Assembly: GCA_026706075.1 (NCBI GenBank)
Contig: JAPOZM010000088.1
Location: forward strand, 1 to 64,000
Source: Gemmatimonadaceae bacterium
GTDB lineage: Bacteria > Latescibacterota > UBA2968 > UBA8231
Length of the DNA stretch: 64,000 bases
Reading direction: 5' to 3'
The first letter of the stretch is position 1, and every line of letters starts with the position of its first letter. Under the pieces are notes generated by a model. The model ran no database searches, was not told the origin of the DNA, and was given only the letters and a program-made list of their open reading frames with translations. The translations under genes and the position numbers were made by a program. Positions 33,677 through 42,608 of the stretch are shown one piece after another.

Positions 33677-35206
33677 ATGTCCCTCGACAGGGATCGCGAA
33701 CCCACAGGCCACTCGGGCCTCTCCCTCGGCCGGCGGGCCGGATGGCTCACCCTGGGCCGGATCTCCCATACCGCCGCCCTCCTGCTGGTGGGAGCGATCC
33801 TCTCTCGCGCGCTGTCACCGGCGGAGTACGGCCAGTACCAACAGGCATGGGTCTACCTGAACATCGCGATCCCCCTGTTCCTCTTCGGGATGCCGGTGAG
33901 CCTCAGCTACTTCCTGGCGCCCGCGAAGGGACCCGCCCGTGACCGACGCGCCGCTCAGCATGTCCTCCTGATCCTCCTCTTCGCCGCTCTCTTCACCCTG
34001 TGCGTCGGGAGCCTCTGGATGGCGGCCTCGGTGTTCGCCATCCCCGCCGAGGTGCGGGCCCTCATGCCGGCGGGCATCCTCATCGGCGCGGGGATGATCG
34101 CTTGCGGCTTCCTGGAGCCGGTTCTCATCATCTACGGCAGGCACAGGGTCCTCACCGGGTCGCTGCTCCTCTTCGCGGCCCTGCACCTGACGGCGGTGCT
34201 GGCAGGCTGGTTCTTCGGGGAATCCCTCGAGTGGATCTTCACCTGCCTGGGGGGCTCGGTGGTGCTGAGGGTGGTCTGGAGCTACCTCCTTCTCTTCCGG
34301 CTCCTGCGGCCCCTGTCCCTCGATCTGGTCCGGCAGCCTCTCGAGGATCCCCTGAAGTACGCGTGGCGTGTCGGCCTTCGCGACGGGATCGAGGTCCTGT
34401 CCAGGTTCGTCGACAAACTGATCTTCCTCTCCTTCTTCACCACCTCCCAGTTCGCCTTCTACCACAACGGCGCATGGGAGATCCCGGTCGTCATCTTCGT
34501 GCATTCCATGCTCGCCGTTCTGCTGCCCGAGCTTCGGGTGGCCTGCAGCCGCGGAGACATGGGCGAGGTCCTGAACCTGATGCACTTCGCCGCCAGAAGG
34601 GTGGCGCTGGTACTCTTTCCGGCGGCGGCCTTCGCCTTCTCGGTGGCGCCGGAGCTGACGAGCTTCCTCTTCGGAGAGGACTACCGCGACAGTGGCGCCT
34701 ACCTGCGGGTCTTCCTTCTCCTGCTGCCCCTGCGGGTCTCGACGGCCGGACTCGTCCTGCTGGCGGCCAACCGGACGCGGGCGGTGCTCCTGGGCACCGG
34801 GGTCGACCTGGTGCTGGCCGCCGTACTGGGAGTGGCCCTGGTACCGTGGTTGGGGACGCTGGCCCCGGCCGCGGCCCTGGTGGTGAGCACGTTCTGCCAG
34901 GTGGGCTTCTACAACTGGCGGACTTCGACGCTCATCGGTCGGCCCCTGCCGGAGATACTGCCGTGGCCGGCCCTCGGTAGGCTGGCCCTGCCGAGTGCGG
35001 CCGCCGCCCTGGGCGCGGCCTTCTGTGCGCGCTTCGAGTCGGCTCTCCTGAACCTGATGACCGCCGGTACCGTCTTCGCCCTGTTGCTCTGCGGCCTGGG
35101 CCTGAGCCTGCGCCTGTTCGACGCCAGGGAGCGGGTCCTGCTGGGGGAGGCGGCGAGATCCGCGGCGGCGAGGTGCCGATCGGTCCTGGTTTCCCGCGGC
35201 GACTGA
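33677..35206 (+). CDS. Wzx-type polysaccharide flippase (MOP superfamily)
   Basis: A 509-aa integral membrane protein with about 12-14 helices. The N terminus GWLTLGRISHTAALLLVGAILSR followed by LSPAEYGQYQQ is characteristic of polysaccharide biosynthesis flippases (MATE/MVF fold). It should move a lipid-linked glycan across the inner membrane. It completes the cassette with the aminotransferase and asparagine-synthetase-like protein. No glycosyltransferase or polymerase is adjacent, so the glycan must be made elsewhere. Confidence 0.85.
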   Translation: MSLDRDREPTGHSGLSLGRRAGWLTLGRISHTAALLLVGAILSRALSPAEYGQYQQAWVYLNIAIPLFLFGMPVSLSYFLAPAKGPARDRRAAQHVLLILLFAALFTLCVGSLWMAASVFAIPAEVRALMPAGILIGAGMIACGFLEPVLIIYGRHRVLTGSLLLFAALHLTAVLAGWFFGESLEWIFTCLGGSVVLRVVWSYLLLFRLLRPLSLDLVRQPLEDPLKYAWRVGLRDGIEVLSRFVDKLIFLSFFTTSQFAFYHNGAWEIPVVIFVHSMLAVLLPELRVACSRGDMGEVLNLMHFAARRVALVLFPAAAFAFSVAPELTSFLFGEDYRDSGAYLRVFLLLLPLRVSTAGLVLLAANRTRAVLLGTGVDLVLAAVLGVALVPWLGTLAPAAALVVSTFCQVGFYNWRTSTLIGRPLPEILPWPALGRLALPSAAAALGAAFCARFESALLNLMTAGTVFALLLCGLGLSLRLFDARERVLLGEAARSAAARCRSVLVSRGD

Positions 35207-35218
35207 CGGAGCCACCGG

Positions 35219-35239
35219 TGACGGCGGTTGAGGCCGTCA
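35219..35239. terminator. Hairpin between convergent genes
   Basis: A 7-bp perfect stem (TGACGGC 35219-35225, GCCGTCA 35233-35239) with a 7-nt loop lies between the flippase stop and the stop of the minus-strand CoA ligase, overlapping that stop codon. No T-run; it may act as a weak bidirectional terminator. Confidence 0.4.
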
Positions 35240-37228
35240 GCCTTGGGCGGCGATGGCCCGGACCGCGTCGACCGCCTCGGGATTGACGAGGCCGGAGGTG
35301 TCGCCGGGGTCCTCGCCAAGCCAGGCGGCCCTCAGGACCCGGCGCATCAGCTTGGCGTTTCGCGTCTTCGGCAGATCGGGGACGAAGAGGACCCTTCCCG
35401 GCCGCAGGGGTTTGCCCATCTCCTCGACGATGCGCTCGCCGAGGGCGGCCTCGAGATCCTCTCCGGCGGAGAATCCCTCCTCGAGCACGCAGAAGCAGAC
35501 GATCTCCGCTCCCTTCAGCTCGTCCGGTACACCGACGGCGCCGGCCTCGACCACGGCCGGATGGGCCACCAGGATCGACTCGAACTCCGAGGGACCGACG
35601 CGCTTGCCGCCGAGATTGATCGTGTCGTCTGAGCGGCCCAGGATCCACCAGTGTCCGTCGTCGTCCACCAGGGCCCAGTCCCCGTGGACCCAGACACCGG
35701 GAAAGCGCGACCAGTAGGTCTCCAGGTAGCGCCGGTTGTCCTCGTCTCGCCAGAAACCCCGGGTCATGCCGATCCAGGGGGTGCGGACGGCGAGCTCGCC
35801 TACCTGGTTGCGCACGGGGCGCCCCTCCTCGTCGAGGACGACCGCGTCCATCCCGGGGCAGGGCGCCGAGAACGCCGCCGGCTTGGCCGGCCTCAGGGGG
35901 TTGTTCATGAGGATCCCGCCGCTCACCTCGGTACCGCCGGAGTAGTTGACGATGGGGATCCGCCCGCCCCCAACCTCCTCGAAGAGCCAGCGCCAGGGCT
36001 CGGGGTTCCAGGGCTCGCCGGTGGAGCCGAAGGATCGCAGCCGCGACAGGTCTCGCCGGCGATGGTGGTGCGATCCCCTGGACTTGAGGACCCGCACCAG
36101 GGTGGGGGAGAGCCCCATCTGGGTCAGGCCTCGGCCTTCGGCCATCGCCCAGAGGCGCCCGAGGTCCGGGTAGTCGGGGGCCCCCTCATAGAGGAAGCAG
36201 GAGGCGCCGAGAAGGGTGGTGCCGAAGACCAGCCAGGGCCCCATCATCCAGCCCATGTCCGTGATCCAGTAGGCCAGGTCCCCGGGGTGGACATCGAGTC
36301 CGAAGCACATGTCCTGGGCCGCCTTCACCGGGAATCCGCAGTGGGTGTGGACGGCGCCCTTGGGACGGCCCGTGGTGCCGGAGGTGTAGAGGATCATCAT
36401 CCTCTCCTCCGCCTCCGTGTCGTGGGGGACGCACTCCGGAGACTGGTCCGGAACCAGCCGGTGCCACCAGTGGTCCCGTCCGGGGCACATGTCGGCGGGA
36501 GTCGCGGAGTGCCGCAGGACCAGGACCGTGCGGATCTCCGGCAGCTGGGCGAGGGCGGCGTCGGCGACGCTCTTCAGGGGGACCGTCGCGCCCCGGCGGG
36601 AGAAGCCGTCGGCGGTGATCAGGGCCGCGGCGCCGGCGTCGGAGAGACGGGAGGCGACGGCCCCGGCGCCGAAGCCGGTGAACAGGGGAAGGACGACGCC
36701 GCCGATGCGGATCACTGCCAGCAGGGCCACGACGATCTCCGCCGTCATCGGCAGCAGGAGGCCGACGCGGTCCCCGGGCCGAATGCCCAAGGCCCGCAGG
36801 GTGTTGCCGCAGCGTCCGACCTCGGCCGCCAGTTGCGCGTAGGTGAGAGTCGTCACCTCGCCCGCCTCGGACTCTGCGACCACCGCGGTTCGCCTGGCGC
36901 CCTCGGGGGACTCGAGCCAGCGGTCGAGGCAGTTGACGGTGATGTTCATGCGCCCGCCGGGGCACCAGCGGGGGAGGGCGGGACCCCGGCCCAGGTCGAC
37001 GACGCCATCGTACGGGGTGGAGAACCGGAGGCCCAGGAACTGCAGGACAGCCTCGGTGAAAGCGCCCACATCACGGGTGGACCAGGCCATGAGATCGTCG
37101 AGGTCGGCCGCCCCGTGGAGCTCCATGAATCGCTTGAGGTTGGCCCGGTCGAGGTGGTGCGGCTCCGGAGACCAGAGGATGCTGTCGGCGTCGGGCAGGG
37201 GATGCCGGCCCCGCGAGGATTGGGTCAT
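35237..37228 (-). CDS. Acetoacetyl/acetyl-CoA synthetase-like AMP-forming ligase
   Basis: A 663-aa ANL-superfamily ligase. It has an ACS-type N-terminal cap, the P-loop LYTSGTTGRPKGAVHTH (~283), an adenine/hinge region in WILGRSDDTINLGGKRVGPSE, and catalytic lysine in TRNAKLMRRVLR near the end. It activates a carboxylate to an acyl-CoA via an acyl-adenylate. Overall form is nearer to acetoacetyl-CoA synthetase/short-chain ACS than to long-chain ligases. ATG 37228 has AGGTGG five bases upstream and is chosen over GTG 37237. It lies 25 nt after the dehydratase gene on the same strand. Confidence 0.88.
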   Translation of the reverse strand: MTQSSRGRHPLPDADSILWSPEPHHLDRANLKRFMELHGAADLDDLMAWSTRDVGAFTEAVLQFLGLRFSTPYDGVVDLGRGPALPRWCPGGRMNITVNCLDRWLESPEGARRTAVVAESEAGEVTTLTYAQLAAEVGRCGNTLRALGIRPGDRVGLLLPMTAEIVVALLAVIRIGGVVLPLFTGFGAGAVASRLSDAGAAALITADGFSRRGATVPLKSVADAALAQLPEIRTVLVLRHSATPADMCPGRDHWWHRLVPDQSPECVPHDTEAEERMMILYTSGTTGRPKGAVHTHCGFPVKAAQDMCFGLDVHPGDLAYWITDMGWMMGPWLVFGTTLLGASCFLYEGAPDYPDLGRLWAMAEGRGLTQMGLSPTLVRVLKSRGSHHHRRRDLSRLRSFGSTGEPWNPEPWRWLFEEVGGGRIPIVNYSGGTEVSGGILMNNPLRPAKPAAFSAPCPGMDAVVLDEEGRPVRNQVGELAVRTPWIGMTRGFWRDEDNRRYLETYWSRFPGVWVHGDWALVDDDGHWWILGRSDDTINLGGKRVGPSEFESILVAHPAVVEAGAVGVPDELKGAEIVCFCVLEEGFSAGEDLEAALGERIVEEMGKPLRPGRVLFVPDLPKTRNAKLMRRVLRAAWLGEDPGDTSGLVNPEAVDAVRAIAAQG

Positions 37229-37253
37229 CGCCGCCACCTGGCTGGCGCCGCCA

Positions 37254-38375
37254 TCAGACCGCGTAGGCCACCGAGCCGTCCTGGCGCAGGGGGGTGGCGC
37301 CCGTGTTCATCGGCTGGAAGGGCCGCTCGGGGATGAGCTCGTCCACCAGCTCTACACCCAGGCCCGGCACCTCGGGCACCGGGATGTGGCCGCCCTCGCG
37401 CCGGTGGGCGCAACGGTACACGGCGTTCGCCTCGGCCTCGTCGCCCTTGCTGTACTCCTGTGTGATGAAGTTGGGGATGCAGGCGTCGAGATGGACCGAC
37501 GCGGCCGTCACCAGGGGGCCGAGGAAGTTGTGGGTCACCACCGCGCAGTGATGGGACTCGGCGATGGCGGCGATCTTCTTGCAGTGGGTCAGGCCGCCCG
37601 CCAGGCCCACGTCCGGACGCACGTACTGAGGTCCGCCGCTCTCAAGGAGCTCTCGGAACTCCCAGATCGTGGTCAGCCGCTCGCCGTTGCCCACGGGAAC
37701 GTTGCAGCGCCTCGCCACCTCGGCCTGGCTCTGGACGCTGTCGATCTGGATCGGGTCCTCGAGGAAGAACAGGTTGAAGGGCCGCAGCGCCTCGGCCAGG
37801 GTCCAGGCGGTCATGGGCGTCAGCTTGCGGTGGACCTCGACGATCAGGTCGAGGTCGGGTCCGCCGCCTTCGCGGGCGGCGGCGACCAGGTCTCGGGCCC
37901 GCCCCACCATGCGGTCGATGCCGGCGTCGATGTGGTGGACGGGGTCGAACTTCAGGGCCGTGAACCCCTCCTCCACGGCGCCGCGGGCGTGCGCGCGCAT
38001 GGCCTCCGGCGTGTCGGCCCCACCCAGGAGATGCAGGCGGATGCGGTCTCGGCAGCGCCCTCCGAGGAGCTCCCAGACCGGGGCCTGGTAGTGCTTGCCC
38101 TTGATGTCCCAGAGGGCGATGTCGACGGCGCTCACCGCCCCGGCCAGGGCCGTGCCCCGGAAGGGGGACATGCGGTAGAGGTGCTGCCAGTGATGCTCGA
38201 TGCGCAAGGGATCCTGCCCGACGAGGTAGCGCTCGAAGGCGGAGACGATGCTCTGCACCGCCTCCGGGTACCCCCAGCAGGCGGTCTGGCCGACGCCGGT
38301 CAGACCGCTGTCGGTGGTGAGGCGCACGACGTAGGCGCCGCCGATGAGAAAGGACTCGACGCGCTCGATCTTCAT
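37254..38375 (-). CDS. Mannonate/galactonate dehydratase-like enolase-superfamily enzyme
   Basis: A 373-aa enolase-superfamily protein with a complete canonical metal site: E180 (VEVHRK), E206 (FLEDP) and E232 (GNGERL), with candidate base H282 (VVTHNFLGP) and K142 in LKFDP. The WGYPEAV N-terminal loop and the EVHRKLTP strand are typical of the sugar-acid dehydratases (ManD/DgoD-like). It should convert an aldonate to a 2-keto-3-deoxy-aldonate, which could feed the KDG-kinase-like enzyme at 60495. The acyl-CoA ligase follows in the same operon. A TAATAT -10-like box lies upstream near 38414-38419 on the minus strand. Confidence 0.88.
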   Translation of the reverse strand: MKIERVESFLIGGAYVVRLTTDSGLTGVGQTACWGYPEAVQSIVSAFERYLVGQDPLRIEHHWQHLYRMSPFRGTALAGAVSAVDIALWDIKGKHYQAPVWELLGGRCRDRIRLHLLGGADTPEAMRAHARGAVEEGFTALKFDPVHHIDAGIDRMVGRARDLVAAAREGGGPDLDLIVEVHRKLTPMTAWTLAEALRPFNLFFLEDPIQIDSVQSQAEVARRCNVPVGNGERLTTIWEFRELLESGGPQYVRPDVGLAGGLTHCKKIAAIAESHHCAVVTHNFLGPLVTAASVHLDACIPNFITQEYSKGDEAEANAVYRCAHRREGGHIPVPEVPGLGVELVDELIPERPFQPMNTGATPLRQDGSVAYAV

Positions 38376-38542
38376 CCCGGTGTCTCGCTTCTTTCGGCTC
38401 TTGCCCCGCCGGCTATATTAGCACCTCCCGCCTCGACGACGCGAACCTCCGGCCCTTTCTCCGCATCAGGAAGCGCGCCGCCGCACCCCTTGCGCCCGCG
38501 CGTCATCGACGTGCGCCTGGCCGGGACCTGACAGAGGGAGCG

Positions 38543-39496
38543 ATGGAATACGTACAACTCGGGAGACTCGGCGTCCGCGTGAGCCGCATCTGCCTCGGCA
38601 CCGCCTTCCGCGGCCAGCGCGACGACGCCGTGGCCGCGCGCGTTATCGAACGGGCCGTCGATCTGGGGTGCAACTTCATCGACTGCGCCAACTACTACGG
38701 CCGGGGGCGCTCCGAGACCGTCCTCGGAAAGGCGATCCGCGGCCAGCGCGACGACCTGTTCCTCACAAGCAAGGTGTGGAGCCGGATGGGACCGGGACCC
38801 AACGACGCCGGATCCTCCCGCTACCACATCACCCGGGAGGTGGAACGCAGCCTGCGGCGCCTCGGCACCGACCGAATCGATCTCTACCTCCTCCACAACT
38901 GGGACCCCGACTCGCCACTGGACGAAAGCCTGCGCGCCATGGACGATCTGGTGCGCCAGGGGAAGGTCCTGTACGTCGGCGCCTGCAACTTCACCGCTGC
39001 CCAGACCCTGGAAGGCCTGTGGACAGCCGACCGCCTCGGCCTCGACGCCATCGCCTGCCTGCAGAACGAGTTCAACCTCCTCCACCGCTGGCCGGTCGAG
39101 TCGGAGTTGCTGTCGCTGGTGCGGAGCCGCGGGCTCGGCCTGATGACCTACAGCCCGCTGGCCGTGGGCCTGCTCACCGGGGGCTACCGCCGCGGCCAGC
39201 CGCCGGCGGCGGGGTCTTACTGGGAGGGCCGCGAGGACTTCGAGAGCACGATGGAGGGCATCGACGGCGTCGTGCGGTGCCTCATCGATATCGGCTCCCG
39301 CCTGGGCAGGACCCCGGCGCAGGTGGCGCTGGCGTGGCTCCTCGACCACCCGGAGGTGACGGCCCCCATGATCGGCCCCGACCTGCCCGAGCACGTGGAC
39401 GAGACCTTCGGGGCCCTGGGCTGGCCGCTGCCGCCCGAGGACCGCGCCGCCCTCGACGCGGCGACGGAGGCGGCGCCGGCACGCCGCTATCCGTGA
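38543..39496 (+). CDS. Aldo/keto reductase
   Basis: A 317-aa NADP(H)-dependent aldo/keto reductase barrel. The catalytic tetrad is visible: D and Y in FIDCANYYGRG (Y about 52), K in LFLTSKVW and H in LYLLHNWDP. It is divergent from the sugar-acid dehydratase, whose pathway it may serve by reducing a sugar aldehyde or ketone. ATG follows GAGGGAG. The stop overlaps the GTG of the pabB-pabC fusion, an unexpected pairing. Confidence 0.9.
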   Translation: MEYVQLGRLGVRVSRICLGTAFRGQRDDAVAARVIERAVDLGCNFIDCANYYGRGRSETVLGKAIRGQRDDLFLTSKVWSRMGPGPNDAGSSRYHITREVERSLRRLGTDRIDLYLLHNWDPDSPLDESLRAMDDLVRQGKVLYVGACNFTAAQTLEGLWTADRLGLDAIACLQNEFNLLHRWPVESELLSLVRSRGLGLMTYSPLAVGLLTGGYRRGQPPAAGSYWEGREDFESTMEGIDGVVRCLIDIGSRLGRTPAQVALAWLLDHPEVTAPMIGPDLPEHVDETFGALGWPLPPEDRAALDAATEAAPARRYP

Positions 39497-41391
39497 CCTC
39501 CGAAGGGGCCGGAACCGCGGGGAGCGCGGCACCGGTGCCGCCGGGTCTGCGGCCACCGCCGGAGGTCTGGCTCCACTCCGACCTTCCCGGCCGCTTCGGG
39601 CGCTCCTTCCGGTTCTCCCGGATCGAGGCCAGTCTGCAGGCCGACGAGCCGGGGGAGGTCACCGGCATCCTGAAGACCGTCGAGGCGGCCGTGGGCCGCG
39701 GGTTGCACGCCGTCGGCTTCCTCTGTTACGAGGCGGCGCCGGCCTTCGACCCCGCCTTCCCCTGCGGTCCCCGCGACCCCCTGCTGCCCCTGGTCTGGTT
39801 CGGGCTCTACGGACGGAGGCGGGAGATCTCCGCCGCTGACGGTCCGCCCTCCCGGGAGTACCGGCTGGGCCCGTGGAAGCCGGGGAGCCTCCCGCGGGAC
39901 CACGCCGGGGCCGTGCGCCGCATCCACGAGTACATCGCCGCCGGCGATACCTACCAGGTGAACTACACCTTCCCTTTGTCGGCCTCTTTCGAGGGCGATG
40001 CCGGAGGGCTCTACCGCGACCTTCGCCGCTCCCAGGGAGGGGCCGGTTTCTGCGCCTTCCTCGACCTCGGCCGGGCGGTGGTGGTCTCCGCCTCGCCGGA
40101 GCTGTTCTTCTCCCTGGACAGCGCCGGCGGCATCGAGGCGCGCCCCATGAAGGGCACCCGCCGGCGCGGACGCTGGGTGGAGGAAGACGACGATCTGGCC
40201 CGCGAGCTGACCGCCAGCGCCAAGGAGCGGGCGGAAAACGTCATGATCGTGGACCTGCTGCGGAACGACCTCGGCCGCGTGTCGGTCAATGGTTCCGTGC
40301 GGGTGCCCCGGCTGTGGCGGGCGGAGGCCCTCGACACGGTGTGGCAGATGACCTCGACGGTCACCGCGAAGTTGCGTGATGGGGTGGGGCCGGGAAGGGT
40401 CTTCGAGGCGCTCTTCCCCTGCGGGTCGGTGACCGGGGCGCCCAAGGTGCGGACGACGCAGATCATCCGCGAGCTCGAGGGCGCACCCCGGGGGGTGTAC
40501 ACCGGCTCCATCGGCTACCTCTCCCCCGAGGACAAGGGGGCCGGCACCCCGCGGGGGATGGAGGTGCGGTTCTCCGTCGCCATCCGTACCGTCACCCTCG
40601 ACCGCTGCGCCGGAATCGCCCGGGCGGGGGTCGGCGCGGGCATCACCTGGGGCTCGGAAGCCTCCTCCGAGTACGGGGAGTGCCTGGCCAAGGCCCGCTT
40701 CCTCACGCCTTCCCACACCGAGTTCGAGCTCCTCGAAGGACTGCTGTTTGAGCCTGATTGGGGATATTATCTTCTCGAGCGCCACCTGCGGAGGCTCGAG
40801 GGTTCGGCGAGGTACTTCGGGTTCCCCCATGACGAGGCCCGGGTGCGCGCCCGGTTAGCCGCCGCCGCCACAAGCGCGCGCGCCCCCCTGCGGGTTCGTC
40901 TGACGATGGCCCGGGACGGCGCCCTCACCGTCGAGTCTTCCGGGGTGGAAGCGGCCCCCTCCGAGGTGACGGCGGTCATCGCCGAAGAGGTCGCGGTGGA
41001 CGAGGAGGACCGGTTTCTCTACCACAAGACCACCCACCCGGGGGTGCGGGAAGAGGCCCTCGTCGAGGCTCGCCGCCGCGGAGCCCGGGAGGCGGTCCTG
41101 CTAAACCAGCGGGGAGAGATCGCGGGCGCCGCGACGGGCAACCTGCTCCTGCAGACGGAGGCCGGCTGCTTCACGCCCCCTCTCGCCAGCGGCATCCTGC
41201 CGGGGACGATGCGAGCCGAGCTGCTGGCCGCGGGCGAGGCTATTGAACGCCGCATGCGGGTCGAGGATCTCGTCTCGGCGCGGGCGGTCTACCGAATCGA
41301 TTCCGTTCGCCGCCGTGTACGTCTGAGGATTCCGGACGTGACACATCACGATACCGTTCCAATTCGAGAAGCGGCCGTCCTCGGCGGCTGA
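39493..41391 (+). CDS. pabB: Aminodeoxychorismate synthase/lyase fusion (PabB-PabC)
   Basis: A 632-aa two-domain protein. Residues ~30-420 are aminodeoxychorismate synthase component I: AGDTYQVNYT, RPMKGTRRRG, DLLRNDLGR and GSVTGAPK (chorismate/Mg site). Residues ~420-632 are the fold-type IV PLP lyase, with the PLP lysine in LYHKTTHPGVRE and LNQRGEIAGAATGNL. Together they make p-aminobenzoate for folate from chorismate; the glutaminase PabA is not nearby. GTG 39493 overlaps the aldo/keto reductase stop. Confidence 0.93.
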   Translation: MTSEGAGTAGSAAPVPPGLRPPPEVWLHSDLPGRFGRSFRFSRIEASLQADEPGEVTGILKTVEAAVGRGLHAVGFLCYEAAPAFDPAFPCGPRDPLLPLVWFGLYGRRREISAADGPPSREYRLGPWKPGSLPRDHAGAVRRIHEYIAAGDTYQVNYTFPLSASFEGDAGGLYRDLRRSQGGAGFCAFLDLGRAVVVSASPELFFSLDSAGGIEARPMKGTRRRGRWVEEDDDLARELTASAKERAENVMIVDLLRNDLGRVSVNGSVRVPRLWRAEALDTVWQMTSTVTAKLRDGVGPGRVFEALFPCGSVTGAPKVRTTQIIRELEGAPRGVYTGSIGYLSPEDKGAGTPRGMEVRFSVAIRTVTLDRCAGIARAGVGAGITWGSEASSEYGECLAKARFLTPSHTEFELLEGLLFEPDWGYYLLERHLRRLEGSARYFGFPHDEARVRARLAAAATSARAPLRVRLTMARDGALTVESSGVEAAPSEVTAVIAEEVAVDEEDRFLYHKTTHPGVREEALVEARRRGAREAVLLNQRGEIAGAATGNLLLQTEAGCFTPPLASGILPGTMRAELLAAGEAIERRMRVEDLVSARAVYRIDSVRRRVRLRIPDVTHHDTVPIREAAVLGG

Positions 41392-41408
41392 GTTCAGGAG
41401 GGTTGCCA

Positions 41409-42608
41409 GTGTATCGCATGGGAGAAGCGGAGATCCGGCGGATCCGGCGCCTCATCGAGTCGGGGAACATCTTCCGCTACGGATCCGGCGGGGAATGCGA
41501 CCGGTTCGAGGCCGGCTGGGCCTCTCATCTGGGCGTGAAGCACGCGCGCATGACCCGCTCCGGAACGTCGGCCCTGTACACCGCCCTCGTCGGGCTCGGC
41601 GTGGGGCCCGGGGACCAGGTGGTGGTACCCGCCTACACCTACATGGCGACGGCCCTGGCCGTTCTCTCCGCCGGAGCCATCCCGGTGGTCGCCGACGTGG
41701 ACGACTCCCTCACCCTGTCGGCGGAGGACCTCGAACGCCGCCTGACCCGGCACACGCGGGCCGTGATCCCCGTGCACATGGTCGGCCTGCCCTGCGACAT
41801 GGACGGCATCATGAAGGTCGCGCGGCGCCACGACCTTCTCGTCCTGGAAGACGCCTGCCAGGCCGTTGGCGGGGGCTACCGAGGCAGGGCCCTGGGGTCG
41901 ATCGGCCACGCGGGCGCCTTCAGCTTCAACTTCTTCAAGAACATCACCTGCGGCGAAGGGGGAGCCTTCGTCACCAGCTCGAAGGCCGTGTACGACCGCG
42001 GCTCGGTGGCCGTCGACTGCTGCTCCTTCTACTGGGACGCCGACCCGGAGGCCACGGACGCGCCGCGGTCGGCCGAAGACCTGCAGTTCGCCGGCCACAA
42101 CTTCCGCGCCTCCGAGTTCGAGGGAGCCATCCTCAACGTTCAGCTCGGACGACTGGACGGGATGCTGGCCCGCATGCGCGACCAGAAGAAGGCCCTCACC
42201 GAAGCCGGCGAGGCCACCGGGCTCACCTCGATCCGCAATCACAGCCCCGATTTCGAGTGTGGCACCCACGCCGGCTTCCTCTTCGAGACGGAGGAGCGGG
42301 CGCGGACCTTCTCGGCCGATCTCGCCGGCCGGGGGGTGGGCAACTTCCGTCCCCTGGACACGGGCCGCCATGTCTATACCCGCTGGGAGCCGATCCTGCG
42401 CCAGCAGGGGTCGCACCACCCGGCCCTGGACCCGTTCAAGATCGCGGCCAACCGCAAGTGCAGGGTGAGATATACCCACGACATGTGCGCCTCTTCCCTC
42501 GACATCCTGGGGCGGGCGGTGCTCGTGCCGTGCCATCCCGACCATCGAAAGCCCCGTATCCGGTCGATGATCAAGGGGCTGGAAGCCGCCGCGGAGGCGG
42601 AGGCATGA
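41409..42608 (+). CDS. DegT/DnrJ/EryC1/StrS-family aminotransferase
   Basis: A 399-aa PLP aminotransferase with the classic features: TSALYTAL (about 50), LEDACQAVGGGY and FNFFKNITCGEGG with the PLP lysine. Unlike the homologue at 30716, the lysine motif is intact. GTG 41409 is selected because AGGAGGG at 41396-41402 has proper spacing for it and not for TTG 41403. The stop overlaps the next ATG (ATGA), coupling it to a hydrolase rather than to glycan genes, so the product may be a secondary or catabolic amino sugar. Confidence 0.87.
   Translation: MYRMGEAEIRRIRRLIESGNIFRYGSGGECDRFEAGWASHLGVKHARMTRSGTSALYTALVGLGVGPGDQVVVPAYTYMATALAVLSAGAIPVVADVDDSLTLSAEDLERRLTRHTRAVIPVHMVGLPCDMDGIMKVARRHDLLVLEDACQAVGGGYRGRALGSIGHAGAFSFNFFKNITCGEGGAFVTSSKAVYDRGSVAVDCCSFYWDADPEATDAPRSAEDLQFAGHNFRASEFEGAILNVQLGRLDGMLARMRDQKKALTEAGEATGLTSIRNHSPDFECGTHAGFLFETEERARTFSADLAGRGVGNFRPLDTGRHVYTRWEPILRQQGSHHPALDPFKIAANRKCRVRYTHDMCASSLDILGRAVLVPCHPDHRKPRIRSMIKGLEAAAEAEA

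Noticed and set aside
30596-33769. A 1057-codon open frame on the minus strand opposite the glycan cassette
   Set aside because: It is antisense to three well-supported genes and has a low-complexity, Gly/Arg/His/Gln-rich composition with no domain motif; it arises from high GC and codon bias.
30535-35206. Integrative element inserted at tRNA-Asn
   Set aside because: No integrase and no direct repeat of the tRNA 3' end was seen downstream; only a hypervariable cassette can be suggested.
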